A DNA stretch of 64,000 nucleotides from Desmodesmus armatus (taxonomy: Eukaryota > Chlorophyta > Chlorophyceae > Sphaeropleales > Scenedesmaceae), in assembly GCA_007449985.2 (NCBI GenBank), contig VIIQ02000099.1:42524-106523 (forward strand), read 5' to 3'. Positions 46,688 through 56,974 of the stretch are shown one piece after another. Made by a program: the position numbers and the translations under genes. A model generated the notes under the pieces. It was given only the letters and a program-made list of their open reading frames with translations. It was not told the origin of the DNA and did not search any database. How positions within the stretch are numbered: the stretch's first letter is position 1; every line of letters begins with the position of its first letter.

Positions 46688-47845
46688 TCAGGAGCCACGT
46701 CCACGACCTTTCTCAATATCAGGCACTAGCTTGTAATCTGCTGGAGGTGATAATGCTATGGCTGCCTGGTATTCCTGCACATAACTTTCAGCTTGGCGCC
46801 ACAACTCTTTGTCAGCTTCTTTACTGTCGTCAAGCAGCATCACTTCGCGGTACAAAGTCCGCAAGCGTGCCCAGTTCTCCTCTGTGTAACCAGGTCGCAA
46901 TGCATGAGCGTCCACGTATGGTTGGAGCTTGGCAGGTGACCATGGGCCTTCTGGCCAGTTGATCCTATCAATGCGGTCACTGTGCGTTGGGCGTTCCACC
47001 AGTTCCAGATTTTTTACAACACCTAGCCTATGAATGTGGTATGACAACAGTCGTTGGTCCATACTCCACTGGGTGCCAGTCATGTTTGATATCCCATATC
47101 CAAACACATCCATTAAATGGCGATTGACATATGCAGGCAGGTCATGACTCAAACACCTTGCACGAGAGCCGTTGCAGAGGCAGCCAAAACCCTGGGTGCT
47201 GCGCCACACACTGACTCTCATTGCAATCGTTGACATGGGGTACTCCCGATATGCCACCCCCTGCAAGCTTGATGTGGCGCAGCAGAATGCGTTTGTGATC
47301 TTACCAGCTGAGGATGTGTTGCTTGGCAGAAAGTATGTTGCATTTGCAGTGGCAATAATGTCCACGTCTGTTGTGACAATAAGAGCATCTCTTTGTAGGG
47401 CTTCATCAATTGGCCCCGCAACATCACAGAGGCCAGATACGTAGGCTCTTGCAACTTGAGAAACAGTCGCACTGTTGTGAGGCAAGCTGGAGTTGGGGCC
47501 CAGGAAGTATATGTTTTGCTGAAAGCCCCACATCTTGAGGTATTTCAAGATAACAGCAGTCTGTGGGTCGTCACTCCACCAACCAGTGTCTGGGGTGTCT
47601 TCAACCAACAGAATGACAGGTTGGAATTGTTGACGCCTACTCCATGAAAGTGCTGCCAGGGGCAAGAAGAAAGAGTAAAGTGGGGCACTACCGGTGCTCA
47701 ATATGACGTATGCACTGGCGTCGGCATCCCGCCGGCTGCTGTGGCTGCGTCCAGGCATGGGCTGCTGCAGAGGATACTGCATGATGACCAGCAGCAGCAG
47801 GCCATTTCCAACTGATGTGGCAAAACGTTGATGGATGTCGGCCAT
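46688..47845 (-). CDS. Putative GT-A fold glycosyltransferase, single exon
   Basis: An uninterrupted minus frame from ATG at 47845 to a stop at 46688 encodes 385 residues. The chosen start is the first ATG, directly followed by a hydrophobic segment (SVGNGLLLLVIMQYPL, about residues 11-26) that fits a signal anchor. After a short stem, SAYVILSTGSAPLYSFFLPL begins a Rossmann-like nucleotide-sugar domain, and ALIVTTDVDIIATA (DVD at 160-162) is the metal-binding DXD motif. Later features are a cysteine pair (CCA), CLCNG and a WSMDQRLLSYHIHRL block, where a conserved DQ often lies near the acceptor site of GT-A enzymes. The C-terminus is charged and may be helical. I do not recognise the exact CAZy family. 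It is intronless while its neighbours are split, which may reflect retroposition or simple intron loss. Confidence 0.72.
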   Translation of the reverse strand: MADIHQRFATSVGNGLLLLVIMQYPLQQPMPGRSHSSRRDADASAYVILSTGSAPLYSFFLPLAALSWSRRQQFQPVILLVEDTPDTGWWSDDPQTAVILKYLKMWGFQQNIYFLGPNSSLPHNSATVSQVARAYVSGLCDVAGPIDEALQRDALIVTTDVDIIATANATYFLPSNTSSAGKITNAFCCATSSLQGVAYREYPMSTIAMRVSVWRSTQGFGCLCNGSRARCLSHDLPAYVNRHLMDVFGYGISNMTGTQWSMDQRLLSYHIHRLGVVKNLELVERPTHSDRIDRINWPEGPWSPAKLQPYVDAHALRPGYTEENWARLRTLYREVMLLDDSKEADKELWRQAESYVQEYQAAIALSPPADYKLVPDIEKGRGRGS

Positions 47846-50800
47846 TTTTTTGAAAAATAGAAACAAAATCGATGCAGACTGGGGACCAACTTGGTTGATT
47901 GAATCCTGGCTGGTTTATTGTATTGTTATCAAAGGCAGAGCACAACCTGTGGATGATTCCAGACCGACAACTCGGACACATGCGACACCATGTGATACAT
48001 GATCGGCGCAACTGGTTGACTGAGCCATTCGTTACAAGCTGTCAACCAGGTTGATACATCTTTGCTTTGCTTTGCATGGCCGGCCCTGTAAGCCATCGGT
48101 CAAGGCTCTGCTTGAGAGATGGCGCGAAGCCGCGGTGTACTGCTGCTAGGCAATCCTGCCACACGTACGATGTACGGCCGAAACGAATGATACCAACTGC
48201 TTGGGAGCTGCTATGCAAGCTAGCCCCGCTTGTTGTTGCTTAGAGCCAGCAGGGCTTTTCAGGCAGTTTTTGGGTTGACGGTGCCGGAACGTGACCCTTG
48301 AGAATTCGCGTTCTGACCACAACGTCAGGTTTGTTTTGGTCTGCTTTTCGGCGTTTTCAAAGCTTGACCCGCTCAAAAGTCATTGTGTTTTACCGCCAAA
48401 TGACACAATTCAGCCTTCAAGGCACACCACAAGCCAAAACAGCTACTCTCAACCATCTGCAGCACAAAGGAAAACAAATCAGGCACTTCCTGCAGGCTGC
48501 AATGCCCTGCAGATCAAACCAGTTCAAAGCAAGCTAGCATCACTGGGCCACCAGATGAGCGGTATGCAACATTTTACAGAACATTCAAACGCCGTTTACA
48601 TCGTGCATATACACAATGGTGGTGCAAGGACTTGCCTGTACAATAGCAAATGCATGTACACGTGTGCCAAGACACTGCCCAACCGTGACACGTTTGAGGG
48701 CAGGGCGCTCCGAGGGCATTCGTTTATATGCGCTCATTAGATAGCAAAGATACGCACAGCAACAGCGACAACATCAGACAGTGCCATTAGTCACCCACAC
48801 TTGAGTCACAGTGTGGTGCAGGCCAGGCAGACATGGCAGACCATGAACATGACCTTGCTTAGCATTGGTTGCAAGATCATTTCTTGCCCGTGTCAAGGGT
48901 CACAGGTGTAAGAATCCATCATTTTATGAACACAGGTCCTCCAGAGCCCCAGAAAGGAGTGTTGGATACGCGAGATGCGAATCAATAGCTTACAACAGCA
49001 GTACGGCCGCATCACGGGCACTGCAAGCCAGTTCAGACAAAACAGTTGACAACAGCAGGAGAGAAGAGCCACGTTTCTGCTGTTGAAAGCGCACCAACTG
49101 TTCGCGATGCATGGGGAACTTGCGCTGAGGGCAGGTACAGCAAAAGCGGTATCGCGTTCAGGGCAGGTACAGCAAAAGCGCGTTCAGTCACCTGAAATTA
49201 GTCAGCAGCACAGTATTGGACAGGCACACAACCTGTGGAAAGCACGGGCGTGTTTCTGCTTTTTATTATTATTATTTATAAGTGCATGTGACTGACATTT
49301 CTTGGAACTGTACTAGTTGAGGAAACGGACGAGCGGTGACAGCAGATTGGGCAGGTAGTAACCCGTAAAGTTGGTCACCAGCACAGCTTTGTGTTGGCCA
49401 GGAAAACAGAGCAGACCTTGACCATGATCTTGCTCATCATTGGTTGCGGTGGTGGCAGAAATTCACGAAGCCCCCCCCCCCCCCCCTCGCCGCCCAGTTG
49501 CCCCCCCCCCCCCTCCCCTACAAAATTGCCCAATTTTCAGCACCACTGAAGTCTCCGAGAGTCCCATATAATATCACATCGGCTTTCTGTTGTTGGAGGA
49601 ACTCATCAATTGCATTTTCAACACAGAGTCTTGCTTAATGGCGGCTGCTGGGCTTGGCCTGTGAAACAGATTATCAGTCACCCCCCGCCAGCTCCCACAC
49701 CCCATCATGCTTCATATTCAGGTCCACCAAAGTCCCACACTTCAAAACCGCGCGGTGTTTCATGCTGCTAGAGCCTGTCACAGTCGGACTGCTGAAATTC
49801 AGGTAGTACCCCCACCCCCTCTCGCCGCCTTGTTGGTCCCCCCACCCCACCCCACCCCACCCCACCCCACCCCACCCCACCCCACCCCACCCCACCCCAC
49901 CCACCCCACCCCACCCCACCCCACCCCCCCACCCCACCCCACCCCACCCCCCCCACCCACTAAGTGTCCACCTTTCAGAACCAACAAGTCTCCCCTACCA
50001 ACAGCACATTGGCTCTCATGTTGCTGGTGGAATCCATTGAGTGCATTTTTAACACAGAGTTTTGCTGATTGGCAAACTGCTGGATTTGGCGGTGCAACGG
50101 AAACCAGTCATGGGATGACTGATTTCTGTCCCCCCCCCCCCCCCCGGCCAGCTCCACAACCTGGTAATGGTATGCCTGGTAATCAGGTCCACCAAACTCT
50201 TGCACATCAACACCACGATTGTCTATGCTACAAGTGCCTGTGACCACATGCACAAGAAGCACAGGTTCATGCTAAATAACAGCAGTGTATCTACGGTGGT
50301 GGAAGAGATTCAGGCAGCACCCCCATCCCCCCCAAGGATTGGCCGTGTGTGTCAACGAAAATAAGTAGTAAGTGATGCATATGCATGTGCAGCTGAAGCT
50401 AGACGAGCTTCGGGGCCCCCAAACCCTCTCTTGATGAACTTACTTCCACCCCCTCTAGCTCCCCCACCCCCCTTTTGTCTGGCATTCAGCACCCCACCAC
50501 CCAGCCTCGTACATCTCACCATACTACTACAGTTTGTGTTGTAGTAAGATCGCAGAGGCTGAAGCTGTCGTGTCTGTCAACGAAAAGAAGTGGTTAATGA
50601 TGCATATGCAGGCATATACAGTTTGTGGTTGAATGAATGCATACACAGCTAATTTCCCCACTGCATTTTGATGCTTGAAACAGAGTCAAAGCCAGCATCC
50701 CCCTCCCCATGTGCTCAGTGCTCAGCTGCAACAAAATCCCTCGTATCAACACCACACACCATGTGTTGTTGATGATGTTTTTGATCGCAGACATTGGGCG

Positions 50801-50974
50801 GTGAGACAGATCACTAAACCCCCTATCTGGGTCCCCCAAACTCATGTGCCTGGCATGCACCTCCACCAAATCTCTCACATCACCACCACAATGCATGTCA
50901 AGCTACTTAAGCTTGTGGTGGAATGGCTATACAAGACACAGCTTCCTGCTGAGTTGTACACTGTGTGTTCACGC
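47846..50974. other. Spacer rich in tandem and simple repeats
   Basis: A diverged copy of the 43.75-kb repeat lies at 48850-49260 and a fragment at 49365-49445. C tracts occur at 49472-49487 and 49501-49513. An imperfect (CCCCA)n array spans 49838-49965. Two related segments (49545-49790 and 49985-50250, both with CACCAAA, CACA and GTTGCTGGTGGAAT-like phrases) form a loose tandem of the C-tract family. GCAGAGGCTGAAGCTG-type repeats lie at 50340-50430 and 50540-50612. No gene is recognised. Confidence 0.55.
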
Positions 50975-53900
50975 TCAAAAAACTGCCTTGCTTACATGAA
51001 GTCCCGGTTGCAATTTGGTAAGAGGCAGCACCATGCAGACCAAAACTTGCTTCAAGGAACTGGCACCACCGTCTATGGTCCAGCACAGGCAACTGCCCGT
51101 TGAGCTTGGCCGTTGCAGCAGAATAACCCCACGGACTAGACTCCCAAGTTGCACGATCAGGTGGTAGGGGTGGCCAGTTGGTAAGGTTGACTGAAGGATG
51201 CAGGTTGCCAGGGAGGTGTTATCATCCACATGGACAAATCCAACTTTGGGGAACAGCTGTGTGCTGGCCAGGCGCCCCTGCAGTTGCTGCGACAGCATAG
51301 AGAAACATTCTGGTGCCCGCGTCTTTTTGAATTGATGCAAAACACAGTAGCGCCGGCCATTGTGATTCAGCAGGAATCCCTGTTCGTCGCGATATCCGCC
51401 AACATCGGTTGTCTTGACCGGACCAAAGTAATCGTGGAACACAAGTATGGGGTGAATGCCATCCGGCAAAATACCATCCCAAACCAGCATATTCAAGAGT
51501 CCTTGTCATTGCACATGGTGGCTTCTTGAACTACTGCATGGTACGCTAGGTACCTAGACATGGTGCGCAAGTCTCCAAACAGTAACCCCGCGCAAATCCT
51601 GCCATGCCCATTAATTCGCCTGAATATGTCACTGCCAGGACGTCCTTGCACGTTATTGCACCCCCGAATCCACTCGGTATGAAGGGGCACGTCCCAATTC
51701 GGATGGCTGGGTTCTCTTCAAACACCTGCGACACGTCACACAATTGATGTTGTGCCAGTCAGTCAAAGTGGCTGACAGTACGGAATACACCATGCATTAG
51801 GCCCACCACAGATGCATATGTGAGGAGATGCCAAAGCCATTTGAGGCAATTTCACAAGATTCCCATCCCTTGGCTATGTTATCCCCACCACAGGGGAGGC
51901 AAGGGCTGGGCGCCATATATCCTGGTGGCCAAAGGTCAAGATGCAGACCCTGAAATCACTCATACATTTTGATAAAGTAACTTTGGGTAAACTTTGGGGG
52001 GGGGGGGTATTGGTGGAGTTTGCTCCACCCTGACAAGAGCTGTGGAGGCTGAAACCAACTTCTGAAAATCAACTATTGAGATACTAAGTGAACTCACAAC
52101 GTCTCAAGACTCGCTAGTGGTTTTGGCAGAGATCAGGTGCTACAGATGTGAGTCATGGCCATCTTCTATACGGCCAACTTTGGTGAAACTAAAAGGAGCG
52201 CACAAACAGGGCATCTGAAATTGCATTGTAGTGATACATGGTAAACAACTCTCATGCAGCACTTGTTGCCCGGCTCGTCTTTTTCCCAAGAAAGGTGCTG
52301 TACAGCACATGTGAGTTATTTGTCAGATGGTTAAGGGAGAGAGATACGATTGATTGGGGTGGCAGGATTGAGCAGCACAGGGTTCTGCTGGCAAGGCTTT
52401 GCACTTTTTCTTCAACGGTCTGATCACGTCTTGTAGACTTGTACTACAGCTCTGCACAGCTATCTGCAGCATACAGCTAAGGTGGGGTCAGCAAGCATAA
52501 CCCAAGCACATGTCCCCCTATGCCCCTGACGGTCTGAGCGCCAAGCAGTAAAACGAGCCCAATAAAGTCTACATCTGACATGAACTTCCAACATGCGAAC
52601 CGCGGCTCAACACGTAAGTTAGACCGCCGCGGCTTAACACCATAAGTTAGACAGTGCGATATAGTTACACTTCATATGATTGGCCGCATGGGCTGCTGCT
52701 CACACGTGATCTATGACCATAGCCGACAGCACTGCCGCGTTCTATGCCGGAGACATCACTTGGGAAGCAGCAGCAGCAGCTTATCACAACCATGTGTGCC
52801 TCCCAGCACAGCTGTTGGGGGCCACAGCAGCTGCCCTGCGAGCTAGAAATAGAATATAAGAGAAAAGTTTGTGTTCATGTGCAAAATTGCGCAGGCCGGA
52901 CAAATGATTGTGCAAAGGATAACAAGCTGAATAGCTTCGGGTAGTCAGGCGGCCAACAAACCTCTGATCAAAGGGGGGAGCAAGACCCAAACTGACCGCC
53001 GTATCCCATCCGCCCTTCCATTGTAGCCTCATTGAGCCACTTCCACCTCAGCAAGCAAGCGTAAGTACTGCCCATCCCCTTGCCGACAAGTCTCCCGATT
53101 TTGGGCGTGTGTTTAGAGAATAAATGTGTAGCAAGCATACTATGAACATGCAAGTCACATGCAAGCAAATCTATGAGGCACACCAACATAGTCCAATGAG
53201 ATGGCAAACCGGGTGTTTAGCAGCATGAGCATTAGACCTTGCACAGCTTACCGTGTAAGAGGCTTATTACACGGGGCCCGGTATACCGGCCGGTATACCG
53301 GGCTTTTATACCGAAATCTCAGAATGGCAATACGAAGCCGTTTTGAGCGTTTATTGTTGTTATTCAATTAAAAAAAATTGGTTTAAGCTTTTTCGGCTCC
53401 AATTGGACGCCTGGAAGGGGGTATACCGGATCGGCTGCTGCCAGCCGGTATACCCCCCATCCCCAGGGGGGGGGGGGTACAAAAATTTGACCCCCTCCGT
53501 AATGACCCGCAAGTGTTCGAGGGGCGTATATGTAACATTTATATTATATTCACAGCGCTTCAGCCAATACGGACGCCTGCGTACGCTGCTGCTGCCGCAT
53601 TGAGATCATGATCCACACAGTGTGTTCACTTGGGAGCTGCAGACAGCCCTGACGTTCATAAAGAAACGTAAATGCAGTCACTATTATACCACGTGATGTG
53701 TTGCTGCACTGTTCGTGGCCATACGGTGGGCTGGTGCACCTGCAGCACTCCAGTGTTGATCAAAGCAGTAGTACGCCCCAACAAGCACTTCTAGAAACAA
53801 TGATATACAGACATTAACATCACCCATTAACGTGACATTTACAGTTGTTTGTGGGGTCTGTCATGCCCAGGGTAATGTGACACACCCCTCAGACCGGTAT

Positions 53901-54835
53901 ACCGGCCAGTATACCGGGCTCAGTGTAATAAGCCTCTAAGAAAATCGTTCACCTAGTTAGGACCACCTGGTTGATAAGATGTGCTTACGGCATCACCTGT
54001 AGCACTCTGGGAAGGAGAGCCTGTTGAGCTGCTGTGTACTGCTAACCATTCAGCTGTTGCTGCAGAGATCATACCTGACTGTACAAACGCTTCCGGGACT
54101 GCTTGAGGGGCAACAATCCTCTCTAAATACACACCCGGCTGCCAGATGGATTTGCAGCATTGAATAAGAAAGCCTCAACAGAAACATTGGTGTGCACTAA
54201 GCATGGGCAGATCAGCAGAAAGGCAACATATCTGTGCATGGGCAGATGCATGTTTGGCAGGAAACGGCCAAATCTGACGGGCAGAACAACAACATATATA
54301 CAAAGAAAACATAAATCCAAACAAAAACACCCTTCAGCCTACAAGCCTTTGTTGTCACCTGCAGCATTGGCTCCAATGGAAGGCATGCCAGAGGATCGTT
54401 CTGGAAGAAGACATCCAAGTCGGTCGTCATGACGTGACTATACAGCTCTTGGCCCTCCAGTTGTTGCAAACGCCAGCTCCATGCCACAAATCGAAAAAAC
54501 ATCGGCGCACCACCAGCCATGTTCTTCTTGATCAAACTCTCTGGTACATCTTCGACACGTACGTTGTTGTGCAAAAGATACGATAGAGTTTCGTTGGACA
54601 CCCTCAGCCCATGGGCCAAAACGATGACGTCGGCAGAAGAACCCGTGGCGCGAAGAGAGTCAACAAAAAGCTGCACGGAGCCATCAAGAGCTAACGAGCC
54701 GCAGGAGTACGTCAAGATTAATAGGCGTGGCGTGGGTGGAGCCCATTTTGGCAGACTGTTCGCATGTCGAGGGCGAGCAGACATCCAAGAGCCAGCTAAA
54801 ACGATGCTGAAAGTAAGACCGGAACAATGAGCCAT
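50975..54835 (-). CDS. Putative DXD glycosyltransferase, first and last exons (middle unresolved)
   Basis: Exon 1 (54835-54359, 159 codons, donor GTGACA) starts MAHCSGLTFSIVLAGSWMSA, a short hydrophobic head, then TPRLLILTYSCGSLALDGSV and the DXD block SHVMTTDLDVFFQNDPLACL (DLD at 139-141). The last exon (about 51713-50975) has TEWIRGCNN, RICAGLLFGDLRTMSRYL, NMLVWDGILPDG and RRYCVLHQFKKTR, which is the order seen in the second half of GT-A enzymes of this type (acceptor-site AG-x-x-x-G, an N/DQ helix, then a metal-binding HQ). I therefore join them as one gene. The 2.6 kb between them should hold at most one or two small exons, which I could not place. It also contains the TIR element at 53259-53936. 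The C-terminal end may be earlier than the stop at 50975. The exact family is not recognised. Confidence 0.6.
53259..53936. mobile_element. Non-autonomous TIR transposon with TAA target duplication
   Basis: Left end GAGGCTTATTACACGGGGCC and right end GGCTCAGTGTAATAAGCCTC are inverted repeats; the similarity continues about 45 bp inward with few mismatches. TAA occurs just outside both ends (53256-53258 and 53937-53939). Each terminus contains a nested palindrome, CCCGGTATACCGG/CCGGTATACCGGG, perfect on the left (about 53277-53302). A third GTATACCGG...CCGGTATAC pair lies near 53422-53454. No transposase is present in 678 bp. The size, 3-bp TAA and TIRs fit a PIF/Harbinger-like derivative. It sits in an intron of the minus-strand glycosyltransferase. 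A related terminus (GAGGATTATTACACTGAG) occurs at 54858. Confidence 0.8.
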
Positions 54836-55201
54836 CGACCACGCTTAAACATCATTGAGAGGATTATTACACTGAGGGCCCAGATCAAGGTCAGAAATTG
54901 ATCAGACAACAAAAGTGCTCAGACACTTGATCTGATCTCAAACTGTGAAAAACATACTTGATTTACCCTTGATCAACTCTTGGATCAAGTCTGGGACGTT
55001 CCGTGCTTCCGCATTTAAATTCAAATTTTGAATTGATCAGACCCTGGGTTTTGACCAGGGTGGGGGACCCCAAACAGAATTTGGTGAAGGTGCAGCAGCG
55101 CTTGATCTGAGCGCTGTACGTTTATTGTTTAGTTGATCTCAAATTGTTCCGGCCTTTTTTGAGTCCTAATTACTTCTCGTTGTTTGCATAGGTCTGTGAT
55201 G
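54836..55201. other. GATCAA-rich segment beginning with a MITE-like terminus
   Basis: The sequence from 54858 resembles the terminus of the 53259-53936 element. It is followed by many TTGATC/GATCAA motifs (54890-55140) on both strands. I cannot find a matching second terminus. No gene is recognised. The left edge is the 5' flank of the minus-strand glycosyltransferase. Confidence 0.4.
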
Positions 55202-55873
55202 TAGAGATGGCACATACGCGTAAGCGTATACGCAACGTATGCAAAAACGTATCCAGATATACGTATCATATACGTTACCCAAGTTCCCTTGGTGGAGGGA
55301 TACGCGTATGCCAGGACCCCCATATTTTGCTTCTGGGGCGTCTAGATAGGCGCTAGGCGCGTGATATATGTTTGTATAGGGTATATACACATATTGCGTA
55401 CTCATGCAGGTCATCTGCAGTTATGGATTGGGCTGTACAGGGGTTGATGCCTGCAGGTGATCTGCTGATGTTGTGGTGACACTCCACAAAACACCCCACG
55501 ACAAGACCGGCGGTGTCATAAACACATCACATCTGTTTGAAATGTTGTTTTGAGAGGCATGCAGTGACCTAGGTGTGCTAGCATATGTGTTGGTGCTGCT
55601 GGTATTGTGCTGCTGTGCTGTGCTCTCCATGACGCACAGTAGCTGCCTCCCTGAGCTGCTGATGGATGTGCAGATGGCCCCAGAAGCCTTAAAGTACTTA
55701 TCCAACACATATATAACATTTCCAGGCTTGAGCCCACCCCACAGCAGTTATCAGCTGCCAAATAAGCAGACATACGAGGAAAACGTACACCTGCGTACAT
55801 TAGCGTATGTCCACGTATGGATTACGTACGTCTGCGTATCCCAGCCTGCCGGCCCAACGTATTTGCCATCTCT
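55202..55873. mobile_element. TIR-bounded element, possibly hAT-like
   Basis: The left end TAGAGATGGCACATACG and right end CGTATTTGCCATCTCTG are inverted repeats of about 16 bp with one internal mismatch. TAGAG/CAGAG starts are common in hAT elements. TGTGATG lies directly before the left end (55195-55201) and again at 55881-55887, six bases beyond the right end, so a duplicated target is possible but not exact. Sub-terminal regions are rich in ACGTA/CGTAT repeats on both sides. No transposase is seen. Confidence 0.55.
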
Positions 55874-56329
55874 GTAACAGTGTGATGGGGCAGATATAGG
55901 ACTGATGGTGGGCTGTCTTGGTGAGGAAGGCCCCCACAGTATTGGTACAGTGTTGACAGCAGTGTCAGGCCCTTCTAGGGGGTGCATCACCTGGTCCAGC
56001 ACTGGCAGACCACCCGTGTTACCATGTCACGCAGACAAGGGGGGTTTCGGGGTCCTGAAAATTTTCAGTGAAATTTCATTGAATTTCGACAGTGAAAATT
56101 CGAAAAAGTGAAACGGCACATCCCTTGAAGGAAAGAGACCCACTGGCCTGTATGAAATCTGATGGTCACATTTATACAAAAATTTGCAGGTGGCTATAAT
56201 CACACGTGTTGAACCCACACCCGCAGTGGCAAATAAATCTGCAAGGTGGATTTTGAGAAATGACATAGGCATTACAAGTCTGCCTCAATGAGCGAGGTAC
56301 GACTTTGCCAGGACTGTGAACAAAATTGG
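55874..56329. other. Spacer without recognised gene
   Basis: An AT-rich patch with GAAAATTTTC/GTGAAATTTC motifs lies at 56058-56112. No coding signal is seen. Confidence 0.35.
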
Positions 56330-56580
56330 CCTTGCAGAACCTGTCCAACTTTCTCAGGCACCGGGGGCATGTGTGATTCTGGCGTGTCGGTGGATGCCGT
56401 GTGATGGTGCGCAGCGATGGTGGTCCGCAAAAATCATTTGGATGGCTCTTGTGGAAGACAAGAACAGTGCCTTCACCCACACCAACATGCACCCCTCTGA
56501 GTCACAGGCCGCGCGTAGCTTTGGGTTGGTATCGGTGGATGCCGCGTGATGGTGCGCAGCGGTGGTGGTCCGCAATCAAC
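56330..56580 (-). repeat. ~146-bp satellite, inverted copies
   Basis: About one and a half units in reverse orientation to the main array at 56975-58570. Landmarks GGTGGATGCCG, TGGTGCGCAGC and GGTGGTCCGCAAAAATCATT are reverse complements of the array unit. The sequence between the two orientations (56581-56974) is unrelated. Confidence 0.88.
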
Positions 56581-56974
56581 AGCATGCATGCTGCTCTGAT
56601 GTTTGAGCATTGCTGGCTCCAGCATCCTGGCACTGCGCATGCATATGCAGGGGTACAACTGGTACAACCAGCTGCATCCCGCACCTGGCATGAGCGGGCA
56701 CTCTTGATTGGAGCACATAAGTGGCTGCAAGCAGCTGTTAGGTCTACACTTAGCTTACAATAGCAGCGTGGGCTGCTGCTGCTGTTGCTGTTCAAGTCCA
56801 GCCTACAACTGAGCAGAATCGCACTGATCCTCTGCGCTAGGTCAGCAAACAATCATCGTGAGAAAAATATTTTGTTACTTTATGTGGAGCTGTACAGCAC
56901 ACCAGCACGGGTCACCGCGAGTGCCACCCATCGATGGTGATGTGCTGCTGTCACCAAGCCTCGCAGCTGCCTGT

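Noticed and set aside
49838..49965. (CCCCA)n as telomeric DNA
   Set aside because: Green algal telomere repeats are TTTAGGG or TTTTAGGG types; this array is an imperfect simple repeat beside C-tract repeats.
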